Source: Achromobacter insuavis (GTDB lineage: Bacteria; Pseudomonadota; Gammaproteobacteria; Burkholderiales; Burkholderiaceae_B). Taken from it: DNA of 64,000 bases. The position numbers and the translations under genes were made by a program. Positions 8,536 through 17,656 of this stretch are shown piece by piece; the stretch's first letter is position 1; every line of letters begins with the position of its first letter. The stretch spans positions 1-64,000 of the forward strand of contig NZ_CADIJR010000021.1 in assembly GCF_902859645.1 (NCBI RefSeq), in the 5' to 3' direction. Under the pieces are notes generated by a model. The model saw nothing but the letters and a program-made list of their open reading frames with translations. It did no database searches and had not been told where the DNA came from.

Positions 8536-10041
8536 ATGGAATTGTTTGACAACCTGATGTTGGGTTTCTCGGTGGCGTTCACGCCCGAGAACCTGTTGTA
8601 CGCGCTGCTGGGCTGCGTCCTGGGTACGCTGATCGGCGTGCTGCCGGGTATCGGCCCGGTCCCGACCATCGCGATGCTGCTGCCGATCACGTACGTGCTG
8701 CCCCCGGTGGCCGGCCTGATCATGCTGGCCGGTATCTATTACGGCGCACAGTACGGTGGCTCGACCACGGCCATCCTGGTGGCGCTGCCAGGGGAAACGT
8801 CCGCGGTGGTGACCGTGCTGGACGGTCACCAGATGGCCCGCAACGGCCGTGCTGGCGCCGCGCTGGCGATCGCCGCCCTGGGTTCGTTCTTCGCTGGTTG
8901 CGTGGCCACGCTGCTGCTGGCCGCCTTCGCGCCCCCGCTGGCTGAAGTCGCCTTCAAGTTCGGCCCCGCCGAGTACTTCTCGCTGATGTGCCTGGGCCTG
9001 GTCGGCGCCGTGGTGCTGGCCTCGGGCTCGCTGCCCAAGGCGATCGCGATGATCATCCTGGGTCTGCTGCTGGGCATGGTCGGCACCGACGTCAACTCGG
9101 GCGTGGCCCGCTTCGACTTCGGCGTGCCGGAACTGCAGGACGGCATCGACTTCGCCATCGTGGCCATGGGCGTGTTCGGCTTCGCCGAAATCATGACCAA
9201 CCTCGAGCAGAAGGAAAACCGCGTCGACATCACCGACAAGATCGGCTCGCTGTACCCGAACAAGCAGGAATTCAAGGAATCGTACCCCGCGGTCATCCGC
9301 GGCACGGCCCTGGGTTCCGCCCTGGGCATCCTGCCTGGCGGTGGCGCGGTGCTGTCGTCGTTCGCGTCGTACACGCTAGAAAAGAAGATCTCGAAGAATC
9401 CGGAACGCTTCGGCAAGGGCCACCCGGCCGGCCTGGCAGGCCCGGAATCGGCCAACAACGCCGCCGCCCAGACCTCGTTCATCCCGCTGCTGACCCTGGG
9501 TATCCCGGGCAACGCCGTGATGGCGCTGATGGTCGGCGCGATGACGATCCACAACATCCAGCCCGGCCCGCAAGTGATGACGAGCCACCCCGAGCTGTTC
9601 TGGGGCCTGATCGCCTCGATGTGGATCGGCAACCTGATGCTGGTGGTGCTGAACCTGCCGCTGATCGGCCTGTGGGTCAAGCTGCTCAAGGTGCCCTACC
9701 GCATCCTGTTCCCGGCGATCCTGGTGTTCTGCACCATCGGCGTGTACTCGCTCAACTACAACTCGTTCGACATCTTCACGACCGCCATGTTTGGCATCGT
9801 GGGCTATGTCTGGTCGAAGCTGAAGTGCGAAGGCGCGCCGCTGCTGCTGGGCCTGGTGCTCGGCCCCATGATGGAAGAGAACTTCCGTCGCGCCCTGCTG
9901 CTGTCGCGCGGCGACTTCAGCACCTTCGTGACGCGTCCGCTGTCGGCCTCGCTGCTGGCCGTGGCGGTGTTCCTGGTGATCCTGGTGGCCCTGCCGGCGA
10001 TCCGCAAGAAGCGCGAAGAGACCTTCGTCGAGGAAGAATAA
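8536..10041 (+). CDS. Tripartite tricarboxylate transporter, large membrane subunit (TctA family)
   Basis: Large integral membrane subunit of a TTT transporter for carboxylates, normally driven by an ion gradient and fed by a periplasmic TctC/Bug protein. The 501-residue protein has around twelve membrane segments and the family motifs GVLPGIGPVPTIAMLLP near the N terminus, YYGAQYGGSTTAILV, and the second pseudo-repeat TLGIPGNAVMALMVGA. It forms an operon with the preceding TctB and ends before a strong terminator. It is distinct from the second TctA in this window, with the same topology but many differences. Confidence 0.95.
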   Translation: MELFDNLMLGFSVAFTPENLLYALLGCVLGTLIGVLPGIGPVPTIAMLLPITYVLPPVAGLIMLAGIYYGAQYGGSTTAILVALPGETSAVVTVLDGHQMARNGRAGAALAIAALGSFFAGCVATLLLAAFAPPLAEVAFKFGPAEYFSLMCLGLVGAVVLASGSLPKAIAMIILGLLLGMVGTDVNSGVARFDFGVPELQDGIDFAIVAMGVFGFAEIMTNLEQKENRVDITDKIGSLYPNKQEFKESYPAVIRGTALGSALGILPGGGAVLSSFASYTLEKKISKNPERFGKGHPAGLAGPESANNAAAQTSFIPLLTLGIPGNAVMALMVGAMTIHNIQPGPQVMTSHPELFWGLIASMWIGNLMLVVLNLPLIGLWVKLLKVPYRILFPAILVFCTIGVYSLNYNSFDIFTTAMFGIVGYVWSKLKCEGAPLLLGLVLGPMMEENFRRALLLSRGDFSTFVTRPLSASLLAVAVFLVILVALPAIRKKREETFVEEE

Positions 10042-10085
10042 GGCTTTGCCCGCCGCCAGATGGCGGCGGTGCTCTCCGCCTTCCG

Positions 10086-10111
10086 AACCCCCGGCCCGCC
10101 GGGGGTTTTTC
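10086..10111 (+). terminator. Intrinsic terminator after tctA pair 1
   Basis: Stem CCCCCGGC (10088-10095) with GCCGGGGG (10098-10105), a 2-base loop closed by G/C, followed by TTTTT. The very short loop means the top pair or two are probably open in the RNA. Confidence 0.8.
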
Positions 10112-10245
10112 TTTGGGCGCACGATGGCGGTTCGCCGCGCTCCGCCCGGCATAAGCAACAAATCACTACTGTTCAATACAGGGTGTGCTCCAGGGCCGTG
10201 GCATCTACGTTAAGCTACGGGTTTACCCCCACGCGATGATTCGAC

Positions 10246-11850
10246 ATGAACTTCGACTGGAACAACCCCTATCCCACCACGCGCACGCCGGTCTTCGCCC
10301 GCAACGTCGTCGCCACCTCGCAGCCGCTGGCGGCGCAGGCGGGGCTGCGCATACTGGCCAACGGCGGCAATGCGGTGGACGCGGCGATCGCCGCGGCCGC
10401 CACGCTGACGCTGGTCGAGCCGGTCAGCAACGGCCTGGGATCGGATTGCTTCGCCATCGTCTGGGACGGCTCGAAACTGCACGGCCTGAACGCCTCGGGG
10501 CCGGCGCCGGCGGCCTGGAACCTGGACTACTTCCGCCGCAGGCACCAGGGCGCGATACCGACCCGCGGCTGGGACAGCGTCACGGTGCCGGGCTGCGTGG
10601 CCGGCTGGGCGGCGCTGCATGAAAAACTGGGCAAGCTGCCGTTCGCCGACGTGCTGGCCCCCGCGATCGACTATGCCGAGCGCGGCTTCGCCGTCAGCCC
10701 CATGGTGCAGCAGAAATGGGCGGCGCAGGCCGACGTGCTGCAGCCCCAACCCGGCTTTGCCGAACACTTCCTGCCACGCGGCCGGGCGCCGCACACCGGC
10801 GAGCATTTCGTGCTGAAGGCCGCCGCGGCCACGCTCAAGCGCATCGCCGCCAGCCGCGGCCGAGACTTCTACGAGGGCGAGACGGCCCACAAGCTGGTCG
10901 CCCATGCGCAGGCCCACGAGGCCGCCATGACGCTGGCCGACCTGCGCGACTACGCGCCGGAGTGGGTGACGCCGATCAGCCAGTCCTATCGCGGCCACAC
11001 GCTGCACCAGATCCCGCCCAACGGCCAGGGCATCGCCGCCCTGATCGCGCTGGGCATCCTGCAGAACTTCGATCTGGCGGCCCGGCCGGTGGATCATCCG
11101 GACACCCAGCACCTGCTGATCGAGGCCATGAAGCTGGCCTTCGCCGACGTCTACGCGCATGTCGCCGACGGCCGCCACATGCGCCTGTCGCCCGAACAGA
11201 TGCTGGCCCCCGGCTACCTTGCCGAGCGCGCTCGCCTGATCGACCCCAACGTGGCCCAGGCCTTCGCCTGCGGCCACGCGCCGCAGGGCGGCACGGTCTA
11301 TCTGACGGCCGCCGACCGCAACGGCATGATGGTGAGCTTCATCCAGTCCAACTACATGGGCTTCGGCTCGGGCGTGGTGGTGCCGGGCACCGGCGTCAGC
11401 CTGCAGAACCGCGGCCACTGTTTCAGCACCCAGCCCGATCATCCCAACGTGGTGGCGGGCGGCAAGCGCCCCTTCCACACCATCATCCCGGGCTTCCTGA
11501 TGCGCGACGGCGCGCCGGTCATGAGCTTTGGCGTGATGGGCGGCAACATGCAGCCGCAGGGCCAGGTGCAGACGCTGGTGCGCATGCTCGACTACGGCCA
11601 GCAGCCGCAGGCCGCCTGCGACGCGCCGCGCTGGAAATGGAATCAGGGACTGGCCATCGACATGGAGGCCTCGGTGCCCGCCGCGGTGGCGCAGGGCCTG
11701 CGCGCGCGCGGCCACGTGCTCGAGGGCATCGACGACCCCTATATGGACTTCGGCTCGGGCCAGTTCATCTGGCGCCTGGGCGACCCGGCTGTCGATGGCT
11801 ACGTCAGCGCCAGCGACAGCCGCCGCGACGGACTCGCCGCCGGCTTTTGA
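10246..11850 (+). CDS. Gamma-glutamyltransferase family hydrolase (YwrD-like)
   Basis: Ntn-hydrolase of the gamma-glutamyltranspeptidase family, which self-cleaves so that an internal Thr becomes the catalytic N terminus. The 534-residue protein has the family NGGNAVDAAIAAAATL segment near residue 39 and the probable nucleophile Thr350 in QGGTVYLTAAD, followed by SFIQSNYMGFGSG. There is no signal peptide, so unlike E. coli Ggt it is probably cytoplasmic, as for the YwrD-like subgroup. The TVY context instead of TTH suggests a substrate other than classic glutathione; the reaction is unproven. The start follows a TTAAGCTACGGG leader. A dehydrogenase gene follows 52 bases on. Confidence 0.88.
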   Translation: MNFDWNNPYPTTRTPVFARNVVATSQPLAAQAGLRILANGGNAVDAAIAAAATLTLVEPVSNGLGSDCFAIVWDGSKLHGLNASGPAPAAWNLDYFRRRHQGAIPTRGWDSVTVPGCVAGWAALHEKLGKLPFADVLAPAIDYAERGFAVSPMVQQKWAAQADVLQPQPGFAEHFLPRGRAPHTGEHFVLKAAAATLKRIAASRGRDFYEGETAHKLVAHAQAHEAAMTLADLRDYAPEWVTPISQSYRGHTLHQIPPNGQGIAALIALGILQNFDLAARPVDHPDTQHLLIEAMKLAFADVYAHVADGRHMRLSPEQMLAPGYLAERARLIDPNVAQAFACGHAPQGGTVYLTAADRNGMMVSFIQSNYMGFGSGVVVPGTGVSLQNRGHCFSTQPDHPNVVAGGKRPFHTIIPGFLMRDGAPVMSFGVMGGNMQPQGQVQTLVRMLDYGQQPQAACDAPRWKWNQGLAIDMEASVPAAVAQGLRARGHVLEGIDDPYMDFGSGQFIWRLGDPAVDGYVSASDSRRDGLAAGF

Positions 11851-11902
11851 TTGCGTTAAGGTTACTGCCTCAGGTTTTCCTTTCCACAGCGGAGTCCCCT
11901 GC

Positions 11903-12808
11903 ATGGCATCGATCGGTACCAAGAGCTACGACGCAGTCGTGGCCCAGAAAGTCGCATTCCTCGGATTGGGCGTGATGGGCCTGCCCATGGCCGGCCACCT
12001 GGCCCGCGCCGGGCACGACGTCACCGTCTACAACCGCACGCCGTCCAAGGCGCAGGCCTGGGCCAGCGAGTTCGGCGGCCACAGCGCGGTGACACCGCGC
12101 GAGGCCGTGGCGGGCGCCCAGATCGTGTTCGCCTGCGTCGGCAACGACGATGACCTGCGCAGTGTCACCCTCGGGCCGGATGGCGCGTTCGCCGGCATGG
12201 CGCCGGGCGCGGTGTTCGTGGACCACACCACCGCATCGGCCGACGTGGCGCGCGAACTCTACGCGCAAGCCAAGGACCTGGGCCTGAACTTCATCGACGC
12301 GCCGGTATCCGGCGGCCAGGCGGGCGCCGTCAACGGCGTGCTGACCATCATGTGCGGCGGCGAGCAGGCGGTGTTCGACGCCATCAAGCCGGTGGCGCAG
12401 GCATTCGGCCGCGCGGTGACGCGTGTGGGCCCGCCGGGAGCCGGCCAGCTGGCCAAGATGGTCAACCAGATCTGTATCGCCGGCATCGTGCAGGGCCTGT
12501 CGGAAGCCGTGGCGTTCGGCCAGGCCGCCGACCTGGACATGAAGCTGGTGCTGGACGTCATCAGCAAAGGGGCCGCGCAGAGCTGGCAGATGGAGAACCG
12601 CGGCGGCACCATGGTCGACGACAAGTTCGACTTCGGCTTCGCGGTCGACTGGATGCGCAAGGACCTGGGCCTGGTGCTGGCCGAGGCGCGCCACAATGGC
12701 GCCCGCCTGCCGCTGACGGCGCTGGTGGACCAGTTCTACGGCGACGTGCAGAAGCTGGGCGGCGGCCGCTGGGACACGTCCAGCCTGATCAAGCGGCTGC
12801 GCGACTGA
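11903..12808 (+). CDS. NAD(P)-dependent beta-hydroxyacid dehydrogenase (GarR/MmsB family)
   Basis: Member of the 3-hydroxyisobutyrate / tartronate semialdehyde reductase family, which oxidises or reduces small beta-hydroxy acids. The 301-residue protein has an N-terminal Rossmann fold (VAFLGLGVMGLPMAGHL, about 16-32) after a short extension, the substrate motif DAPVSGGQAGA, and the catalytic Lys in GAGQLAKMVNQ. The start ATG at 11903 follows CGGAG. It is downstream of the GGT-like gene on the same strand; whether they share a pathway is unclear. The gene ends at a strong terminator. Confidence 0.9.
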   Translation: MASIGTKSYDAVVAQKVAFLGLGVMGLPMAGHLARAGHDVTVYNRTPSKAQAWASEFGGHSAVTPREAVAGAQIVFACVGNDDDLRSVTLGPDGAFAGMAPGAVFVDHTTASADVARELYAQAKDLGLNFIDAPVSGGQAGAVNGVLTIMCGGEQAVFDAIKPVAQAFGRAVTRVGPPGAGQLAKMVNQICIAGIVQGLSEAVAFGQAADLDMKLVLDVISKGAAQSWQMENRGGTMVDDKFDFGFAVDWMRKDLGLVLAEARHNGARLPLTALVDQFYGDVQKLGGGRWDTSSLIKRLRD

Positions 12809-12823
12809 CGCGCCGCCACCCAG

Positions 12824-12853
12824 AAAAAAGCGGACCCTCGGGTCCGCTTTTTT
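12824..12853. terminator. Bidirectional intrinsic terminator
   Basis: AAAAAAGCGGACC (12824-12836) and GGTCCGCTTTTTT (12841-12853) form a 13-bp stem with loop CTCG. With an A-run before and T-run after, it works for both the dehydrogenase gene and the convergent azoR. Confidence 0.9.
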
Positions 12854-12856
12854 ACG

Positions 12857-13489
12857 TCAGGCCGCCTGCAGCGCGGCTTGCGGCCGGCCCAGGTCCAGCG
12901 CGTCGATGCGCTGGCGCGCGAGCGACACGCCTTCGAGCGCGGTGACTTCGCCCATCGCCATGCCTTCGGCGGCGATGAAGGTCACTTCGTTCATGCCCAG
13001 GAACGCCAGCATCTGGCGCAGATACGGCGTCATCGTGTCGGCGGGCGTGCCTTCGGCCTTGCCGCCGCGCGCCGTCAGCACGAACACCTGCTTACCCTTC
13101 ACCAGACCCTCGGGCACGCCTTCCGGCGTATAACGGAACGTGACGCCGGCGCGGGCGACATGATCCAGATAGGTCTTGAACTGCGCCGGCAGGTTGAAGT
13201 TGTAGACCGGCACGGCGAACACGATACGGTCGGCCTGCATCAACTCGGCCACCAGGGCATCGCTGCGTTCGACGATGCGCTGCTGCTCGACGCTGCGGGC
13301 GTCGGCCGGCGTGAACAGGGCGCCGGCGGTCGCGCCGTCGAAGTACGGCAGCGGCTGGGCGCCGATATCGCGAATGGTGACGACGGCGGCCGGATCGGCC
13401 TGCTTGACGCGGGCGACCAGGTGGTCGGCCAGTTGCTTGCTGTGCGAACGCTCGCCCAGAATCGAGGACAGGATGACAAGGGTCTTCAT
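12857..13489 (-). CDS. azoR: FMN-dependent NADH-azoreductase
   Basis: Flavodoxin-like quinone/azo reductase using NADH. The 210-residue protein has the FMN-binding start MKTLVILSSILGERSHSKQLA, the family motif PVYNFNLPAQFKTYLDH near residues 95-111 and TARGGKAEGTPAD. These fit AzoR, whose physiological job is probably two-electron reduction of quinones. The start at MKTLVIL is canonical; 16 extra residues upstream are not. It is divergent from a LysR gene, the common arrangement for azoR control, and ends at a shared terminator. Confidence 0.93.
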   Translation of the reverse strand: MKTLVILSSILGERSHSKQLADHLVARVKQADPAAVVTIRDIGAQPLPYFDGATAGALFTPADARSVEQQRIVERSDALVAELMQADRIVFAVPVYNFNLPAQFKTYLDHVARAGVTFRYTPEGVPEGLVKGKQVFVLTARGGKAEGTPADTMTPYLRQMLAFLGMNEVTFIAAEGMAMGEVTALEGVSLARQRIDALDLGRPQAALQAA

Positions 13490-13536
13490 AACGTGATCTC
13501 CAGTGCGGACCGCGAAAAGCGCGTGTCCTGAGTGCA

Positions 13537-13588
13537 TGACGTCACTGTAGATCGCTTAATTGTTCACATAAACCCATGTATGATGAAC
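13537..13588. promoter_or_regulatory. azoR/LysR divergent regulatory region
   Basis: Contains the palindrome TGACGTCA (13537-13544) and separated GTTCA (13562-13566) and TGAAC (13584-13588) arms. LysR-type regulators usually bind such dyads between divergent genes. Which dyad is the operator cannot be settled by eye. Confidence 0.35.
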
Positions 13589-13613
13589 TATTCGTTCCAG
13601 ACATAGAACAATC

Positions 13614-14555
13614 ATGCAAGACCTAAACGACCTCTATTACTTTTCCCAAGTCGTCGAACAAGGCGGCTTCAGCGCCGCCGCGCGCGCGCTGGATATCCCC
13701 AAATCGCGCCTGTCGCGCCGTATTTCGCACCTGGAGGAAAGCCTGGGGGTCCGGCTCCTGCAACGCACCACCCGCCGCCTGCGGCTGACGGCGGCCGGCG
13801 AGCGCTACCTGCACTATTGCCGCGAAATGGCCGCCTCGGCCCGCGCGGCCGACGACGCCATGCGCCAGTTGCAGTCCCAGCCCGCCGGGCCGGTGGTGGT
13901 CAGTTGCCCGGTATCGATCGCGCAGGACGTGCTGGCGCCGCTGCTGCCGGAATTCCTGGACGCCTGGCCGGCGATCTCGGTGCAGTTGCTGGTGACCAAC
14001 CGCCGGGTCGACCTGATCCGCGAGGGCGTGGACCTGGCCCTGCGCGTGCGGACCAAGCTGGATACCGATGCCGAACTGGTGGTGCGCCACCTGGGCACGG
14101 CACGCGGCACGCTGGTGGCCAGCCCCGGCTACCTGCAGCGTCACGGCGCGCCCGACACCCCGCAGGACCTGGCCTCGCACACCACGCTGAGTTTCAGCGA
14201 TCCACAGAACGAGGTGCGCTGGCCGCTGCGCAACGACAAGGGCGAGGAAGTGCATATCGAGCTGAAGCCGCAGCTGTCTTGCAATGACTTCATCGTGCTG
14301 GTGGAGGCCGCCGTGCGCGGCCGCGGCATCGCGCTGCTGCCATCGATCGCGACCCAGGAGGAACTGCGCCGCGGCCAGCTGGTGCCGGTGCTGCCGCAGT
14401 GGCAATCGCCCGAAGGCATCGTCCACTGCATCTACCCGTCGCGCCGCGGCATGATGCCGGCCGTGCGCACGCTGCTCGACTTCCTGTCGGAGCGCCTGCC
14501 TCCCACCTATCAGCGGCTGGAAAAGCAAGGCGCCGCCGCGCCCGTCGCTCAATAG
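13614..14555 (+). CDS. LysR family regulator divergent from azoR
   Basis: A 313-residue LysR-type regulator. The N-terminal winged helix-turn-helix (about 1-62) has GGFSAAARALDIPKSRLSRRISHLEESLG, and the C-terminal periplasmic-binding-like co-inducer domain spans about 88-295. It belongs to the CrgA/AaeR-like group judging by the LYYFSQVVEQGGFSAA opening and VRLLQRTTRRLRLTAAG. It is divergent from azoR and likely controls it in response to a quinone or similar stress signal; that is inferred from position. Its 3' end overlaps the convergent hydroxyacid reductase gene by 7 bases. Confidence 0.92.
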   Translation: MQDLNDLYYFSQVVEQGGFSAAARALDIPKSRLSRRISHLEESLGVRLLQRTTRRLRLTAAGERYLHYCREMAASARAADDAMRQLQSQPAGPVVVSCPVSIAQDVLAPLLPEFLDAWPAISVQLLVTNRRVDLIREGVDLALRVRTKLDTDAELVVRHLGTARGTLVASPGYLQRHGAPDTPQDLASHTTLSFSDPQNEVRWPLRNDKGEEVHIELKPQLSCNDFIVLVEAAVRGRGIALLPSIATQEELRRGQLVPVLPQWQSPEGIVHCIYPSRRGMMPAVRTLLDFLSERLPPTYQRLEKQGAAAPVAQ

Positions 14556-15478
14556 CCGCGCGAGCGCTCGACCACGCCGGTGATCGGCTCGCCGCGCATC
14601 AGCTGGGCGACCTTGGCGGCGATCTGCGCGATGCTCTCGTCGCGCAGGGTGCGGGCGGCGATGTGCGGCGTGACGTGCACGCGCGGATCACGCCAGAACG
14701 GATGATCCTGCGGCAGCGGCTCGGTATGGAAGACATCCAGCGTGGCGCCGGCGATCTCGCCTTCTTCGAGCATCTGCACCAGGTCTTCCTCGACCAGGTG
14801 TTCGCCGCGGCCGACGTTGACCAGATGCGCCTCGGGCAGCAACTGGCCGAGCGTGTCGCGGTTGAGGATGCCGCGGGTGTCGGGCGTCAGCGGCAGCACG
14901 TTCACCAGGAACCGGGTGCGCGCCAGGAAGGCTGGCAGGGCCTCCTGGCCGGAGAACGACTCGACACCGGTAATCTCGCGCGGGGTGCGCGACCAGCCCG
15001 CCACCGGATAACCGAACTCGGCCAGCGTCTGCGCCACGCGCGCGCCGACCTGCCCCAGGCCCAGCACGCCCACCGGCCAGTCGGCCTGGCGCGTGCCTTC
15101 GCGCGTGTCCCAGTGCTGGCGCGCCTGCGACTGGTCGAACGCCTCGAAGTCGCGCGACACGCGCAGCAAGGCGTAGAGCGCGTACTCGGCCATCTGCACC
15201 GACATGCCGGCGTCTTCCAGGCGGACGATGCGCACGTGCGGCGGAATCTCTTTCATCTTGAGCAAGGCGTCCACGCCCGCGCCGAGGTTGAACAGCGTCT
15301 CGATGCGGGTCTCGTGCTGGAACAGTTCCACCGGCGGCTTCCACACCAGCGCGACCTCGGCGCCGGAGGGCGGGCCATCGGGATTCCAGACGGAAATGCG
15401 ACAGCCGGGCATGGCGGCTTCCAGGCGCGGGACCCAGACGTCGGGGTCGTGCAGAGGGCAGGCAAAGAGGATGTGCAT
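14549..15478 (-). CDS. D-2-hydroxyacid dehydrogenase, glyoxylate/hydroxypyruvate reductase A-like
   Basis: Cytosolic NAD(P)H-dependent reductase of 2-oxoacids such as glyoxylate or hydroxypyruvate, GhrA type. The 309-residue protein has a Rossmann core (VGVLGLGQVGARVA, about 137-150), the catalytic Arg region NVGRGEHLVEEDL, the Glu in TLDVFHTEPLP and the His in VTPHIAART. The start at MHILFACPLHDPDVW fits the family; 11 extra upstream residues do not. It lies downstream of a terminator ending the tctBA pair 2 unit, so it is likely transcribed separately. Confidence 0.9.
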   Translation of the reverse strand: MHILFACPLHDPDVWVPRLEAAMPGCRISVWNPDGPPSGAEVALVWKPPVELFQHETRIETLFNLGAGVDALLKMKEIPPHVRIVRLEDAGMSVQMAEYALYALLRVSRDFEAFDQSQARQHWDTREGTRQADWPVGVLGLGQVGARVAQTLAEFGYPVAGWSRTPREITGVESFSGQEALPAFLARTRFLVNVLPLTPDTRGILNRDTLGQLLPEAHLVNVGRGEHLVEEDLVQMLEEGEIAGATLDVFHTEPLPQDHPFWRDPRVHVTPHIAARTLRDESIAQIAAKVAQLMRGEPITGVVERSRGY

Positions 15479-15537
15479 GGCGGAAATCCGGACGGGCTCG
15501 GGAAACCGCAAGCATGGGGGAAGATGGGCCGTAAATC

Positions 15538-15567
15538 AAACGGCCCGGCATGAAGCCGGGCCGTTTT
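15538..15567 (-). terminator. Intrinsic terminator after tctA pair 2
   Basis: AAACGGCCCGGC (15538-15549) pairs with GCCGGGCCGTTT (15555-15566) around a 5-base loop. A/T-rich flanks on both sides let it act on the minus-strand tctBA transcript. Confidence 0.8.
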
Positions 15568-15591
15568 CAGAGCGGGTGACGCGCGCGGAGA

Positions 15592-17115
15592 TCAGGCCGT
15601 CTGCGTGACCTGCGGCTTGTTCTTGTTCTTGCCGCGGCGCAGGAAGGCCCACACCTGCAGCAGGATCAGCAACGCGCTGGCGCCGATGAACCAGGCGCTG
15701 ATCGGGCGTTGCACGAACACCGCCAGGTCACCGCGCGACAACAGCAGCGCGCGGCGGAAGTTCTCTTCGACCATGGGGCCCAGCACGAAGCCGAGCAGGA
15801 TCGGCGCGACCGAGAATTCGAGCGTCATCAGGATGGCGCCGATCACACCGAAGGCCAGCACTTCCCAGATCTGGAAGAGGCTGTTCTGGGTGCTGAACAC
15901 GCCCACCGCGATGAAGAACAACGCCGACGGGAACAGGTAGCGGTAAGGCACCTGCAGCAGCTTGACCCAGACGCCGATCAGCGGCACGTTGAGCACCATC
16001 AGCAGCACGTTGCCGACCCAGAAGCTGGCGATCAGGCCCCAGAAGATGTCCGGATGCTCGGTGATCAGCTGCGGGCCGGGCTGGATGCCCTGGATCAGCA
16101 GCGCGCCCAGGATCAGCGCCATCACCGCGTCGCCGGGGATGCCCAGGCTCATGGTCGGAATGAAGTCGACCTGCGTCTTGGAGTGCGACGACGCTTCGGG
16201 CGAGGCCACGCCGGCGATCATGCCGGTGCCGAACTTCTCGGGCGTCTTGGAGATCTTGCGTTCCAGCGCGTAGGCCACGAAGGTGGTGATGGTCGGACCG
16301 GTGCCAGGCATGGCGCCGAACAGCGTGCCGACGGCGGTGCCGCGCACCATGGGCCAGAAGGCCGTCTTCAGTTCCTGCTTGCTGGGACGCATGTCGCGCA
16401 GGCGCAGCTTGGCGCCGCTGCCGATGATGGTCATGCGGTTGACGCTCATCAGGAAGTCGGCCACGCCGAACAGGCCCATCGAGATCGCCACCAGTTCCAG
16501 GCCGTCGGACAGGTCGAGCAGGCCGAACGAGAAGCGGATGGTGCCGGTGTTCACGTCGGTGCCGACCACGCCGCACATCAGGCCGAACAGCGTCATGGCC
16601 ACGCCTTTCAGCGGCGAACCGCGCGACATGGTGGCGCCGGCCAGCAGGCCCAGCAGCATGATCGAGAAGATCTCGGTCGGGCCGAACTTGAAGGCGACTT
16701 CGACCAGCAGCGGCGAGGCGAAGATCATGACGATGATGCCGACCGAGGCCGCGAAGAACGAGCAGATCATCGTGATGCCGAGCGCCGTCCCCCCCTTGCC
16801 CTGTTTGGTCAGTGGGTACCCGTCAAGACATGTCACCGCGTGCGGCGGATGCGAAGGCAGGTTGAGCAGGATCGCGCCGATGGCGCCGCCGTACTGCGAG
16901 CCGTAGAAGATGCCGGCCAGCATCAGGATGGCGGGCACCGGCTGCATCACGTAGGTCAGCGGCAGCAGGATCGAGATGGCCGACAGCGCGCCCATGCCGG
17001 GCAACACGCCGATGAGGTTGCCCACCAGCACGCCGAAGAACGACCACATCAGGTTGTGGAGCTGGAACGCGACGCCGAAGCCGTACCAGAGGTCGGTCAA
17101 AGATTGAGAAATCAT
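15592..17115 (-). CDS. tctA: Tripartite tricarboxylate transporter, large membrane subunit (TctA family), copy 2
   Basis: Large membrane subunit of a citrate/tricarboxylate-type TTT transporter. The 507-residue protein has about twelve membrane segments, GVLPGMGALSAISILLPLTY near residue 38, FYGSQYGGAIGAILLNLP and the second-half SLGIPGDAVMALILGA. It lies 6 bases after tctB copy 2 on the same strand, and upstream of that pair is a TctD/TctE-like two-component system, the arrangement of the Salmonella tct and Bordetella bct citrate systems. No TctC gene is present in this cluster, so substrate capture must use a Bug-type protein encoded elsewhere. Confidence 0.94.
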   Translation of the reverse strand: MISQSLTDLWYGFGVAFQLHNLMWSFFGVLVGNLIGVLPGMGALSAISILLPLTYVMQPVPAILMLAGIFYGSQYGGAIGAILLNLPSHPPHAVTCLDGYPLTKQGKGGTALGITMICSFFAASVGIIVMIFASPLLVEVAFKFGPTEIFSIMLLGLLAGATMSRGSPLKGVAMTLFGLMCGVVGTDVNTGTIRFSFGLLDLSDGLELVAISMGLFGVADFLMSVNRMTIIGSGAKLRLRDMRPSKQELKTAFWPMVRGTAVGTLFGAMPGTGPTITTFVAYALERKISKTPEKFGTGMIAGVASPEASSHSKTQVDFIPTMSLGIPGDAVMALILGALLIQGIQPGPQLITEHPDIFWGLIASFWVGNVLLMVLNVPLIGVWVKLLQVPYRYLFPSALFFIAVGVFSTQNSLFQIWEVLAFGVIGAILMTLEFSVAPILLGFVLGPMVEENFRRALLLSRGDLAVFVQRPISAWFIGASALLILLQVWAFLRRGKNKNKPQVTQTA

Positions 17116-17121
17116 GGCGTA

Positions 17122-17595
17122 TCAACCCCAGCGAAACAGCGGCAGCTGCAGTTGCAGCGCCCACCAGAAAACCACCACCGCGATCACGGACATGCCGAGC
17201 GACAGCACGAACGCCTGCTTGACCGTGTTCTTGCGGTCACCCAGGGCGGAGATGAAGACAATGGCGAAGGTCGCGGGCAGCAGGCCGCCATAGTGGCCCA
17301 GCAGCAGGAACGCGAGCGTGCCCAGCAGGATGCAGGCGCTGCCACGGAAGTCCGGCAGGCCATGCGCGTGGCCGTCGCCCGGCGCCGGCGGCGTGGCATC
17401 GCCGGAGCGCGCCGAGATGGCGATCAGGATCCCCGTCAATGCGAGCAGGCCGCCCAATGCCGCGGGGAAGAACCCGGGGCCCATGTGGCTGAGCGTTCCA
17501 ATGTGATAGTCCGTACCACCGTAGATCGCCCCCAATCCGATAAGGACCATCAGCGCGCCGCCGTAATAGTCCTTTCTATTAATTGTTTTTTGCAC
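17122..17595 (-). CDS. tctB: Tripartite tricarboxylate transporter, small membrane subunit (TctB family), copy 2
   Basis: Small membrane subunit partnering the adjacent TctA. About 157 residues with four hydrophobic segments and the family motif GTLSHMGPGFFPAALG near residue 33. Start choice: the perfect ribosome site AGGAGG touches an ATG at 17601 with no spacer, whereas a GTG two codons later (17595) has the ideal 6-base spacing, so GTG is preferred; the difference is only two residues. A hairpin lies in the leader, and the TctD/TctE-like system is upstream on the same strand. Confidence 0.88.
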   Translation of the reverse strand: MQKTINRKDYYGGALMVLIGLGAIYGGTDYHIGTLSHMGPGFFPAALGGLLALTGILIAISARSGDATPPAPGDGHAHGLPDFRGSACILLGTLAFLLLGHYGGLLPATFAIVFISALGDRKNTVKQAFVLSLGMSVIAVVVFWWALQLQLPLFRWG

Positions 17596-17656
17596 TTCCA
17601 TCCTCCTGAAGCAGGGCCGTGCGGGCCCCTGGGATGCCGCCCGGAACGAGCGCCAC

